Source of the DNA: an uncultured Acidobacteriia bacterium
GTDB lineage: Bacteria > Acidobacteriota > Terriglobia > Bryobacterales > Bryobacteraceae
Length of the DNA stretch: 42,367 nt
Assembly (NCBI GenBank): GCA_903900705.1
Contig: CAIUOG010000079.1
Span: forward strand, 1 to 42,367
Reading direction: 5' to 3'
Below the pieces are notes generated by a model that searched no databases, was not told where the DNA came from, and saw only the letters and a list, made by a program, of their open reading frames with translations. Below are positions 16,952-24,445 of the stretch, in pieces. Numbering within the stretch: position 1 is the stretch's first letter; each line of letters starts with the position of its first letter. Made by a program: the position numbers and the translations under genes.

Positions 16952-17262
16952 AGAAACCGCTCGGCGCCATCGCGCATACGCGCTCGGGTGACAAGGGCGA
17001 TACCTCCAACATCGGAGTGATCGCGCGTCTGCCCGAACACTACCCGATCATTGTTCGCGAGGTGACGCCGGAACGCGTCAGGGCCTACTTCGGGGATCTG
17101 GTCAAGGGCAACGTGGAACGCTTCGAACTGCCCAACCTGGGCGCAATCAACCTGCTGCTGCACGAAGCGCTGGGCGGCGGCGGCACGGTCTCGTTACGCG
17201 TGGATGCGCAGGGCAAGACCTATGGAGCATCACTGCTCGGTATGGAGATTGAGGTTGATTGA
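16948..17262 (+). CDS. AtuA-like C-terminal domain as a separate small protein
   Basis: 104 residues from the ATG at 16948, which overlaps the DUF1446 stop. The sequence AHTRSGDKGDTSNIGVIAR followed by a compact alpha/beta fold, ending LLGMEIEVD, matches the domain that terminates full-length AtuA proteins (named AtuA-like ferredoxin-fold in databases, as I recall; it has no iron-sulfur cysteines). It probably assembles with the upstream DUF1446 protein to recreate AtuA. Its last 8 nt overlap the likely start of the enoyl-CoA hydratase. Confidence 0.88.
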   Translation: MKKPLGAIAHTRSGDKGDTSNIGVIARLPEHYPIIVREVTPERVRAYFGDLVKGNVERFELPNLGAINLLLHEALGGGGTVSLRVDAQGKTYGASLLGMEIEVD

Positions 17263-17986
17263 GGAGCTTCATACCGGGCGCGTCCTGCAACTATCGCTGA
17301 ACCGGCCCGGGAAGCGCAACGCCCTCAACGCCGCTCTTTCGAAGGCGCTGGTGGACTCGCTGGATGCGGCCGATGCCGACCCTGGCGTCGGTGCGATTCT
17401 GCTGCGCGGAAACGGTCCCTCCTTCTGCGCGGGCATGGATCTGCGGGAGGCGCTCGAAAACGATTCGGACCCGCTCGCCGGTGTTCACGAGCAACTCTTT
17501 ACCACCATCATGCGCCTGCGCAAGCCGCTGATTGCGGCGGTCCACGGTACTACACTGGCGGGCGGTACGGGGCTGGTCGCGAATGCGCACATTGTTGTCG
17601 CGTCGCCGGATGCACAGTTCGGCCTCACGGAAATTCGCATCGGTCTTTGGCCCGTGCTCGTTTTCCGCGCCTGCGCGCTGGCGATGGGCGAACGCCGCGC
17701 CACGGAACTGAGTCTCACGGGTCGCCTCATCGCCGCCGGGGAAGCTCTGCAGTACGGGCTGGTGACGGAAATCGCGCCGGACCCGCATGCCCGCGCCCTG
17801 GAAATTGCCACCATGCTTTCCGGTTACAGCGCCAACGCGCTCGGCGCCGGTCTGGAGTATGTTCGGAAGATCCGGAACCAGAGCTGGGATGAGGCCGGGC
17901 GATTGGGCCGCGAGGTTCGGGCGGAGTTGATGGCGCACCCGGATTTCCGCGAGGCCTCACAGCGCTTTCTGGGCCGTGGAAAATAA
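17255..17986 (+). CDS. Enoyl-CoA hydratase/isomerase (crotonase) family protein
   Basis: About 243 residues. The start is placed at the TTG at 17255 because GGAG at 17244-17247 sits 7 nt before it and the product then begins MIEELHTGRVLQLSLNRP, as family members do; an upstream ATG at 17222 would add a non-conserved tail. Crotonase features are FCAGMDLREA and HGTTLAGGTGLVA (oxyanion-hole loops) and FGLTEIRIGLWPV. In the operon it would hydrate the unsaturated acyl-CoA after carboxylation, the role AtuE plays in the terpene pathway (inference). Its 3' end overlaps the thioesterase start. Confidence 0.87.
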   Translation: MIEELHTGRVLQLSLNRPGKRNALNAALSKALVDSLDAADADPGVGAILLRGNGPSFCAGMDLREALENDSDPLAGVHEQLFTTIMRLRKPLIAAVHGTTLAGGTGLVANAHIVVASPDAQFGLTEIRIGLWPVLVFRACALAMGERRATELSLTGRLIAAGEALQYGLVTEIAPDPHARALEIATMLSGYSANALGAGLEYVRKIRNQSWDEAGRLGREVRAELMAHPDFREASQRFLGRGK

Positions 17987-18725
17987 CAGAGTGAGTCTTC
18001 TCTTCCGCGAGTCTTTTCGGGTTCGTTTTTTCGACGCCGAACCGGGAGGCCGCGCGTCCGTGCCCGCCATTTGCCGCTTCATGGAAGAGGCGGCCAACAG
18101 CCAGACTGCGACGCTCGGCCTGTCGATCAGCCAGGTGCGTGAGGCGGACCGCATGTGGGTACTGACCCGTCTTGCCGTTCAGGTCTTCAGCGCGCCGCGG
18201 CTGGGTGATGAGATCCGCGTGGAAACGTGGGCATCGGACCGCACCGGCGGCGTCCGTGCGTATCGCGATTTCCGCATGTTCGATGCGGCTGGCGGCGTGA
18301 TCGCCGAGGGTGCATCGTTGTGGCTGCTGCTCGACCTGAAGACGCGGCGTCTGGTGCGTTTGCCGGAATCGGTGCTGGCGATTCGTCATCCGGAGCGTGT
18401 GGGCGCAGAAGCGGTGGATTCGACCACGCTGACCGCGCCCGCTTCCGTGACGGTGGGCGAGGAGTTTAAGATCCGCTGGGGTGACCTTGATGAGAACGGC
18501 CATGCCAACAACATCCGCTACATCGAATGGGTGGTGGAGACGCTGCCGGTCGAAACGCGTCGGAACGCAGTGCTGACCTCGCTCGATATTCAGTTTCTGA
18601 ATGAAGGCCTGTTGGGGGAAGCGGTCATCTCCGCATCGGAACAGACGGACGAAGGCTTCCGGCACCGGCTCACGGCAGGCGACGGGCGCGTGCTGGCCAT
18701 TGCCCGGACCACCTGGCAGAGCTAA
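17976..18725 (+). CDS. Acyl-ACP thioesterase (FatA type, double hotdog)
   Basis: 249 residues, GTG start overlapping the previous gene by 11 bp; a GTG five codons later is an alternative. Two hotdog halves: an N-terminal half with RVRFFDAEPGGRASVPAICRF and LTRLAVQVFSAPRLGDEI, and a C-terminal half with the plant FatA-like catalytic pattern DLDENGHANNIRYIEW (Asn-x-His and NN-x-x-Y). Such enzymes release fatty acids from ACP; single-operon bacterial members may act on CoA esters. Its place at the end of a carboxylase/hydratase operon suggests it frees an end product or relieves CoA trapping. It converges on the DUF2007-like gene with a 4-bp overlap. Confidence 0.87.
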   Translation: MENNRVSLLFRESFRVRFFDAEPGGRASVPAICRFMEEAANSQTATLGLSISQVREADRMWVLTRLAVQVFSAPRLGDEIRVETWASDRTGGVRAYRDFRMFDAAGGVIAEGASLWLLLDLKTRRLVRLPESVLAIRHPERVGAEAVDSTTLTAPASVTVGEEFKIRWGDLDENGHANNIRYIEWVVETLPVETRRNAVLTSLDIQFLNEGLLGEAVISASEQTDEGFRHRLTAGDGRVLAIARTTWQS

Positions 18726-19183
18726 TCGTCAGTAAAGCCGGGTTCCCGAAATTCGGCGGCTTCGGCCTGGGCGGCGAGTTCCTCTTCAGAAATCTCCATG
18801 CCCAGCACTTCGAGCGCCGCATCCACGTAGCTGGCCGGCACCATCAGGTGCAGCACGCCGAGAGACATTTTGTCGTTCGCGAGGCCGGAAGGGATTTCCG
18901 CGCTCTGGAGCAGGCCGAGGGCGATCCGAGCCTCTTCGATCACCGTAAACTCGCCGACGGAGACAATGTCTTCCGGCGCCGGTTCATCGCCTTCCTTCGG
19001 GCCGGTTGCTTCTATTACGACTTCGCCCGAGACCTCGTCGTCGATGTTCAGGCCGCGCGCGGTGAGTTCTTCGTCATAGACGGTCTGCGCGAGCGGCACC
19101 AGGTCGGCGCGTTTGGTGGCGAGCAGGGCGTCGTCAGAAAGCATATCGAAATGTTGGCGGAAGTCTTCAGCGCTGAGGGCCAT
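18722..19183 (-). CDS. DUF2007-like small acidic protein
   Basis: 153 residues, strongly acidic, no signal peptide. The N-terminal helical part begins DFRQHFDMLSDDALLATKR. The C-terminal part (about 75-130), VGEFTVIEEARIALGLLQ then SLGVLHLMVPASYVDAALEVL, has the pattern of DUF2007 proteins, which are ACT-like domains thought to be signal-transducing. It ends in a Glu/Ala-rich tail. Its start overlaps the end of the upstream GT-C membrane gene by 17 bp, so it is probably co-expressed. Function unknown. Confidence 0.75.
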   Translation of the reverse strand: MALSAEDFRQHFDMLSDDALLATKRADLVPLAQTVYDEELTARGLNIDDEVSGEVVIEATGPKEGDEPAPEDIVSVGEFTVIEEARIALGLLQSAEIPSGLANDKMSLGVLHLMVPASYVDAALEVLGMEISEEELAAQAEAAEFREPGFTDD

Positions 19184-20624
19184 GCGGTTTCTCCAAACTG
19201 TAGTCTGTCATGACGGCGATTGCAACAATGGCGAGCGTGGCGGCGACCCACGCGAGCGCCAGCGGCAGCGGAATGCCAAGCCTCGACAAAGCGGTGAAGA
19301 ACTGCCCGGCGGCGGCTTTGTTGCGTTCCACCAGACCCGCGTAGAACGGCGTCTGCAATGCCGCCGCGCCGTACAAATCGAGTGCGGCGAGGGCCGCCAC
19401 CAGGCCGACGGCATAACGGCGCAGGCCCGCCACAAGGATCACGCTGATCATGCTGCCCATGGGCCAGAGGTACCAGCCCGGAAGGTTCGGAACGTTCTGG
19501 GCAACCGCGTAAACCGCCACGCCCCACGCCATCGCGAGCAGGTAGGTTCCTGTGAGAACGGCGGGAATCCGCAGGTTCCGCCGCCGGAAAGCCAGTGCAA
19601 CCGCGAGCAGAGCCGCGAGTTCAAACGTGACGTAAATCCACGACTTCATGGTGAGAAAGCTCCACCCGCCAAACCAGAGAAATGACTTCGCGATCACATG
19701 CGCGGCGCTGAACCAGTTGATCCGGAACGCCGCTGCTTTTAGAACCTGCGCGGCATCGGCGCGCAGCATCCAGCCGCTCAGTGAATAGCCGAGCATCAGG
19801 TTCCGGACGTACCACCAGCCGGCGATCAGGAAGGCGATCAAAACCGTGAGGGCGAGCCGCCGCTTCTGCCGCCACCACAGCAGGGCCAGGCCGGGAATCA
19901 GCGCCAGCAGATAGGCTTTGGCGAGCAGTGCCGCTCCGAGCGTGATGCCGGGTGCGAGAAGGCCTTTTCCCGGTCGCACCAGAAGCAGGAAGAGCGCGGC
20001 GACGAGGGGAATCGCAAGCGAGTCATTGGCGACCCGCGACACGTCGATCACGAAGCCCGGCGCGACCGCCAGGAGCGCGGCACAGAGCAGCGCCAGTGCA
20101 TCGTCCGTCAGGATAAAGCGCGCTGCCAGCCAGGTGAGCGGAATCGCCAGTGACGCCAATGCCATGCTGAGCCGGCGCACCGCTTTCACGCGCGCTTCGA
20201 GCGGCCACTGCCGCAAAAGCCGCAGCGGCACGGAGAGGCCCCAGTAGTAAAGCGGAGGCTGCTGGGCCTCGTAGAAATCGAACGGGTGTTCCGCCGGCTG
20301 GTGAGCGAAGGCGGGCGGCAGGTTCGCGAGTCGGCGCATACGTTCGGTGCGTTCGGCGGCGGGCAGTTTCCACCACTGCGAGTGGGTTTGATACGGCGGC
20401 CCGATCCAACGCAGTTCCCCGGCCAGAGGCGCGAGGCGCATCGACTCGTCAATCTCGCGCGAGACAGGATCGTGAAAGCCCGGCAGCGTGCCATGGTCGA
20501 TCCAGTGCTGCAGCCAGGCGAAGTGCGCATATTCGTCCCAGCCTTCCCACAGCGGCAGCATGGCGCAGTAAAAACTTCCACGCACCAGAAACAGGAGCCA
20601 CAGGATGAATACACGCCACCGCAT
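19167..20624 (-). CDS. Polytopic membrane protein, GT-C glycosyltransferase-like
   Basis: 485 residues with about ten hydrophobic helices. After the first helix the outer loop carries PLWEGWDEYAHFAWLQHW, an acidic motif in the position where GT-C (ArnT/PMT-like) transferases bind metal and lipid-phosphate sugar donors. The loop continues with PPLYYWGLSVPLRLL, also typical. Later helices are Leu/Ala rich with short loops (GWWYVRNLMLGYSLSGW). The acceptor cannot be predicted. It diverges from the CusF-like gene and lies upstream of the DUF2007-like gene. Confidence 0.7.
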   Translation of the reverse strand: MRWRVFILWLLFLVRGSFYCAMLPLWEGWDEYAHFAWLQHWIDHGTLPGFHDPVSREIDESMRLAPLAGELRWIGPPYQTHSQWWKLPAAERTERMRRLANLPPAFAHQPAEHPFDFYEAQQPPLYYWGLSVPLRLLRQWPLEARVKAVRRLSMALASLAIPLTWLAARFILTDDALALLCAALLAVAPGFVIDVSRVANDSLAIPLVAALFLLLVRPGKGLLAPGITLGAALLAKAYLLALIPGLALLWWRQKRRLALTVLIAFLIAGWWYVRNLMLGYSLSGWMLRADAAQVLKAAAFRINWFSAAHVIAKSFLWFGGWSFLTMKSWIYVTFELAALLAVALAFRRRNLRIPAVLTGTYLLAMAWGVAVYAVAQNVPNLPGWYLWPMGSMISVILVAGLRRYAVGLVAALAALDLYGAAALQTPFYAGLVERNKAAAGQFFTALSRLGIPLPLALAWVAATLAIVAIAVMTDYSLEKPHGPQR

Positions 20625-20656
20625 GACATGGGAAGATGAAAAGGCCGGATTCTCTC

Positions 20657-21001
20657 ATGAAAACCGTACTCCTCTTTCTCTCCGCTCTCCTCCTGCTGGC
20701 CTGCGCGGGCAAGCCCCCGGAGCCAATCAAACAATATCCCATGCGTGGCGTGGTCACCCAGCTGGACCCTCAAAATCAGGTGGCGACCATCAAGCATGAG
20801 GATATTCCCGGGTTCATGCATGCCATGACGATGGAGTACGGTCTGCGGGACAAGAACGAGTTTGCGAAGCTGCACAACGGCGACACCATTGCCGCGACGG
20901 TGTTTGTGCAGGGCGATGATTACTGGGTGGGCGACGTGAAACCAGCCGCTCCGAAACCCGCCGAAGAAGTGAAGCCCGCCGAACCAAAATCAGGCAAATG
21001 A
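20657..21001 (+). CDS. CusF-like copper-binding lipoprotein
   Basis: 114 residues from the ATG at 20657. The signal peptide ends in a lipobox LLAC (Cys16), so the protein should be lipid-anchored. The domain runs MRGVVTQLDPQNQVATIKHEDIPGFMHAMTMEY then LHNGDTIAATVFVQGDDYWV, split here at natural loops. This is the CusF_Ec-type OB fold whose His and Met residues bind Cu(I)/Ag(I) in relatives; here His, FMHAMTM methionines and a Trp are present. A Lys/Pro/Glu-rich tail follows. No copper pump or SCO gene is adjacent. The stop overlaps the methyltransferase start (ATGA). Confidence 0.85.
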   Translation: MKTVLLFLSALLLLACAGKPPEPIKQYPMRGVVTQLDPQNQVATIKHEDIPGFMHAMTMEYGLRDKNEFAKLHNGDTIAATVFVQGDDYWVGDVKPAAPKPAEEVKPAEPKSGK

Positions 21002-23358
21002 CGGAGCCCGAAGTTCACGAACAGATGCGGGCGGAGTGGAACGAACGCGCCCGCGAAGATGCGCATTACTTCGTGGCCTTCGGTCGCCGCGATCAGGATG
21101 ACGAGGAGTTTTTCTCGACCGCCGCGGATCTGGTGCGTGAACTCGAAGCGGAGCTGAAACGGCTGGATCCGGCAGTACCCCCGCGGGAACGTCGCGCTCT
21201 CGAGATCGGCTGCGGGCCGGGGCGTCTGCTGCGTCCCCTGAGCCGGCATTTTGGCGAGATCCACGGCATTGATGTTTCTGACGAAATGATTACGAAGGCG
21301 AAGGAGAAGCTGCGCAACATTCCCAACGCGTTTCCGCATCATGCCTCCGGCAGCGATCTGGCGCAGTTTCCGGACAATCACTTTGATTTCGTCTATTCCT
21401 ATGCGGTTTTTCAGCACATTCCCAGCGGGGACGTGGTCTTCTCTTACCTGTGCGAAACGGTGCGGGTTCTGAAGCCCGGCGGCGTGGCCCGCCTGCATAT
21501 CAATGGACTGCCAAAGACTTCGAAGGTCTACACCACCTGGGAAGGCGTGCGCATCAGCAGCGAGGAAGTGCATGCGTTTGCGCGCAAGAACAACATCCGG
21601 CTGCTCTCGCTCACAGGCGCGGAAACGCAGTACATGTGGACCACCTGGCGGAAGCCCGCGGCCGTGCGGATCCGCGCGATTTCGAATGCGTTTTCAAGCG
21701 AGCAGGCCGTGCCCGCCAGTGGACGGATGGCCTGCGCGGCGCTCTCCATGGAGAACCTGCCGGAGGGTTGCGACCTGAACTCGCTGCGGGTTTTGATCGA
21801 TGGCGTGGCGGGCGCCGTTTGCTACATCGGTCCGCGCGGGAAGAACGGACATTCGCAGGTGAATGTCTTTCTCCCGAAAGGGGCCCGGACGGGGTTGCTG
21901 CCGGTGCGCGTGGAGTTCGACGGGCGTCTGCTTTGCCCGGAACGCCCGGTGCGTGTGATTCCGCCAGGGCCCGCCGTGCCGCGTCTGACGGCGCTGAGTG
22001 ATGGCATCAATCTGATGTCGCCGCAGACGATTGAGAGTGGTCTGGTGAAGGCGACGATTGAGGAGGTGGACGACATTTCCACCTTCCATGCCACCGTGGA
22101 TGCTTTGCCGGTCAGCGAGATCGAAACGTTCCGTACGGACCCGCTCTGTGAACGCTGGGAAGTAAATTTCCGCGTTCCGGAACTGCCCAAAGGAGGGCAT
22201 GTGCTGGAAGTCTCGCTGGGCCGCCGGATGCTGGCGCGGATTGGCATTCTGCTCGCTCTGGCGGTGGCGACACTGTGCGGCGCGGACACGCCGGAGACGC
22301 AGTTGCGCAAGGCTCTTGAAGCGAAGACGGGCACGGTGACGCTGCCGGCCGGAGAGATTTTGATCTCGCGCGAAATCGTGCTGCCGCCGGACGCGCATGA
22401 CCTCGAAATCAAGGGCTCGAACACGACACTGAAAGCGTCCGACACGTTTCGCGGGCGCGCTCTTCTGGTCCTGCCCGCCGGGAAGAATATCCGGATTCAC
22501 GATCTCGCGCTGGACGGGAATCGCGATGTGGTGGGCCGTATGATGGCCCTGCCGCCAGCCGGCGCGATGTATTCGCGCACGCTGCCGGGCAACGGGATTG
22601 TGGCCGAAGGCATTACGGGGCTGGAGATTTTCAATCTCAGAGCCAGCCGCATCAGCACCTTTGCGGTGCTGATCAACGGCAGCCACAACGTGAAGCTGCA
22701 TGAGGTGGAGGTGGCGGATTCCGGCGGCTTTGGCCCCACCCGAAAAAACAATGGCGCCGGTGGCCTCGCGCTTGAAGAGAACACGACTGATTTCGAGATC
22801 CGGCATTGCCGTTTCGGCGGCGTGCGCGGCACGGGTGTGACGTTGCGGGGCACGGAGCGTGGGCATATCGCGGAGAACGAATTCGCCATTATCGCGAGGG
22901 ACGGCATCCGGGTGGCTGACTCGAAAAGCATCACGGTGGAGAACAATCTGATCCGCCAGGTCGGCTTCCCCATTGAGGATGTGGAGGCGCGGGCCACCTG
23001 TGTGACGCTCGATCATTCGGGCGGCAGCGAAGTGCGTGGCAACACCTGTTCGGAAACTCTGCTGGGCGCGGTGGTGGTGAGCGGCTCCGGCAATAAGATC
23101 ACGGGCAATCACCTGACCTCGCTGAACATTGCGCACCGGGACACTTCGGGCATTTATCTTGAACCCGGTACGCAGAACGCGACGATTCAGGGCAATGAAA
23201 TTTCGGGTTCGGGCATGGGGAACCGCTGTGTGGGCGCGGCGCCGTCTGTGGATCTCAAGTCGAGCCGGATTCTGAAGAATGACTGCTCGGATGAGGCGTC
23301 TGTGGCGCTGCTGCGGGAGTGGTGGCCTGTCCCTTTGCAACGCGCGAGATGGCGTTGA
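20998..23358 (+). CDS. Class I methyltransferase fused in frame to secreted-type parallel beta-helix protein
   Basis: 786 codons without a stop. Residues about 60-235 are a SAM methyltransferase (motif I EIGCGPGRLL at 69-78, acidic Asp92 in HGIDVSDEM, then FDFVYSYAVFQHI and LKPGGVARL). Residues about 255-410 look like an Ig/IPT-like beta domain. At Met411 a signal-peptide-like segment begins (MLARIGILLALAVATLCGA), followed by a right-handed parallel beta-helix (about 435-775) with repeating turns such as NNLIRQVG, GNTCSETLLGAVVVSGSGN and GNHLTSL. The second part looks like an independent exported protein. It may be a real fusion, two genes joined by a lost stop, or one gene with a second internal start at 22228. 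The 3' end overlaps the opposite gene by 104 bp. Confidence 0.75.
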   Translation: MTEPEVHEQMRAEWNERAREDAHYFVAFGRRDQDDEEFFSTAADLVRELEAELKRLDPAVPPRERRALEIGCGPGRLLRPLSRHFGEIHGIDVSDEMITKAKEKLRNIPNAFPHHASGSDLAQFPDNHFDFVYSYAVFQHIPSGDVVFSYLCETVRVLKPGGVARLHINGLPKTSKVYTTWEGVRISSEEVHAFARKNNIRLLSLTGAETQYMWTTWRKPAAVRIRAISNAFSSEQAVPASGRMACAALSMENLPEGCDLNSLRVLIDGVAGAVCYIGPRGKNGHSQVNVFLPKGARTGLLPVRVEFDGRLLCPERPVRVIPPGPAVPRLTALSDGINLMSPQTIESGLVKATIEEVDDISTFHATVDALPVSEIETFRTDPLCERWEVNFRVPELPKGGHVLEVSLGRRMLARIGILLALAVATLCGADTPETQLRKALEAKTGTVTLPAGEILISREIVLPPDAHDLEIKGSNTTLKASDTFRGRALLVLPAGKNIRIHDLALDGNRDVVGRMMALPPAGAMYSRTLPGNGIVAEGITGLEIFNLRASRISTFAVLINGSHNVKLHEVEVADSGGFGPTRKNNGAGGLALEENTTDFEIRHCRFGGVRGTGVTLRGTERGHIAENEFAIIARDGIRVADSKSITVENNLIRQVGFPIEDVEARATCVTLDHSGGSEVRGNTCSETLLGAVVVSGSGNKITGNHLTSLNIAHRDTSGIYLEPGTQNATIQGNEISGSGMGNRCVGAAPSVDLKSSRILKNDCSDEASVALLREWWPVPLQRARWR

Positions 23359-24352
23359 CCAGCTTGCGGTAGGGCAGCTTCGCCCAGTCGTCGACGAGCA
23401 GCATTTCCCCATCGCGCCAGCTGGAATAGAACCAGCGGGAGAGGATGGCGAGTTGTTCCATGCGTTCGGCCCCGGTGACGCGGATTTCCGGCACTTCGGC
23501 AGCGATCTCCCGCAGGCGCGCGTCGAGTGAGGCCACGCGGCCGTCGGCCGGGGCGAATTCAAGTTTGGTGAAGCCCTGCCAGCAGCCGGCGCGCAGCCAG
23601 CCCAGTTCCACGGCGTCAGGTGTGGCGGAGGGGATGATCGCGATGGCGTGCAGGTTTTCCACGTCACGGGCCATTTCGTCACGCAGGCCCAGCACGTCTT
23701 CGATGCGGCCGATGCGCTGGTGCAGCATGGCCGCGCCTTCGAAGTCCATTTCGTCGCTCAGGCGAGCGCGGGCGGCGGTGGCGGGATCGAGCAGTGATTT
23801 GCCGCCGGAGCGCAGGAAATCCGCCACCCGCAGGGCTTCTCCGCGATATTCCTCCAGGCCGACCGCCTGCTGACAGGGGCGCAGGCAGCGCCCCATTTCG
23901 CCATACATGCAGCCGGGGTGAGCGGCGTGGGGTTCGAGGTCCTCCTGGCAGCGGCGGAGCTGAAAGAGATCGAGGAATTCGGCATCGAACATGGTGGCCG
24001 TGGAGCGGTTGCGGAACGGTCCGAAATAGACGGCTTCGGCGCGCCCCAGTTGTGCGGTGACGTGGGTGCGCGGGAAGGCGTTGGTGAGCACCAGTTTCAC
24101 GTAAGGCGGCATGCGCAGCCGGATCTCTTCGCGGTAGCCGTGACCCAGGTGCAGCCGCGCCAGTTCCCAGAGTACGAACTGCGATTCGAGGCGTGACCCG
24201 GTGAGCCGGTAGCTGATCCGTGTGGCGGTTTCGCGCAGGTTCAACAGCCGGGAGGGCTTGTCCCGCGCGCCGAGCAGACGCAGCAGACGCCGCCGGAGCA
24301 CGTTGGTCTTCGCCAGATAGGGTTTGCCTTCGCGAGGCCACAGGAGAAACAC
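23255..24352 (-). CDS. Cho/UvrC N-terminal-like GIY-YIG excinuclease homologue
   Basis: 365 residues from a GTG at 24352. It contains a GIY-YIG-type domain (AVFLLWPREGKPYLAKTNVL, ESQFVLWELARLHL), the UvrC cysteine region (LRRCQEDLEPH, CMYGEMGRCLRPCQQAVG) and a UVR-like helix (DFEGAAMLHQRIGRIEDVLGL). It lacks the C-terminal RNase H-like nuclease and HhH domains, so it resembles E. coli Cho, which makes the 3' incision in nucleotide excision repair. The GIY tyrosine is Phe and YIG is YLA, so catalysis is uncertain. The reading frame stays open 34 codons upstream (to 24454), with domain-like sequence but no ATG, GTG or TTG. The C-terminal tail is Ser/Pro rich and overlaps the beta-helix gene. 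Confidence 0.75.
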   Translation of the reverse strand: MFLLWPREGKPYLAKTNVLRRRLLRLLGARDKPSRLLNLRETATRISYRLTGSRLESQFVLWELARLHLGHGYREEIRLRMPPYVKLVLTNAFPRTHVTAQLGRAEAVYFGPFRNRSTATMFDAEFLDLFQLRRCQEDLEPHAAHPGCMYGEMGRCLRPCQQAVGLEEYRGEALRVADFLRSGGKSLLDPATAARARLSDEMDFEGAAMLHQRIGRIEDVLGLRDEMARDVENLHAIAIIPSATPDAVELGWLRAGCWQGFTKLEFAPADGRVASLDARLREIAAEVPEIRVTGAERMEQLAILSRWFYSSWRDGEMLLVDDWAKLPYRKLVNAISRVAKGQATTPAAAPQTPHPSSHSSESGST

Positions 24353-24445
24353 CGCCGGCCGGTTGGGAATTGCTTCGATGATCTGATCGAAATCCCCGGC
24401 GTCAAACCCGGTTGTGGTGTTTGTCGTTGTCGTGTTTGTGGAGAA

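Noticed and set aside
21694-23682. A 662-codon open frame opposite the methyltransferase/beta-helix gene
   Set aside because: Its composition is Arg/Pro/His rich without motifs, and it spans parts of two recognisable genes; an antisense shadow.
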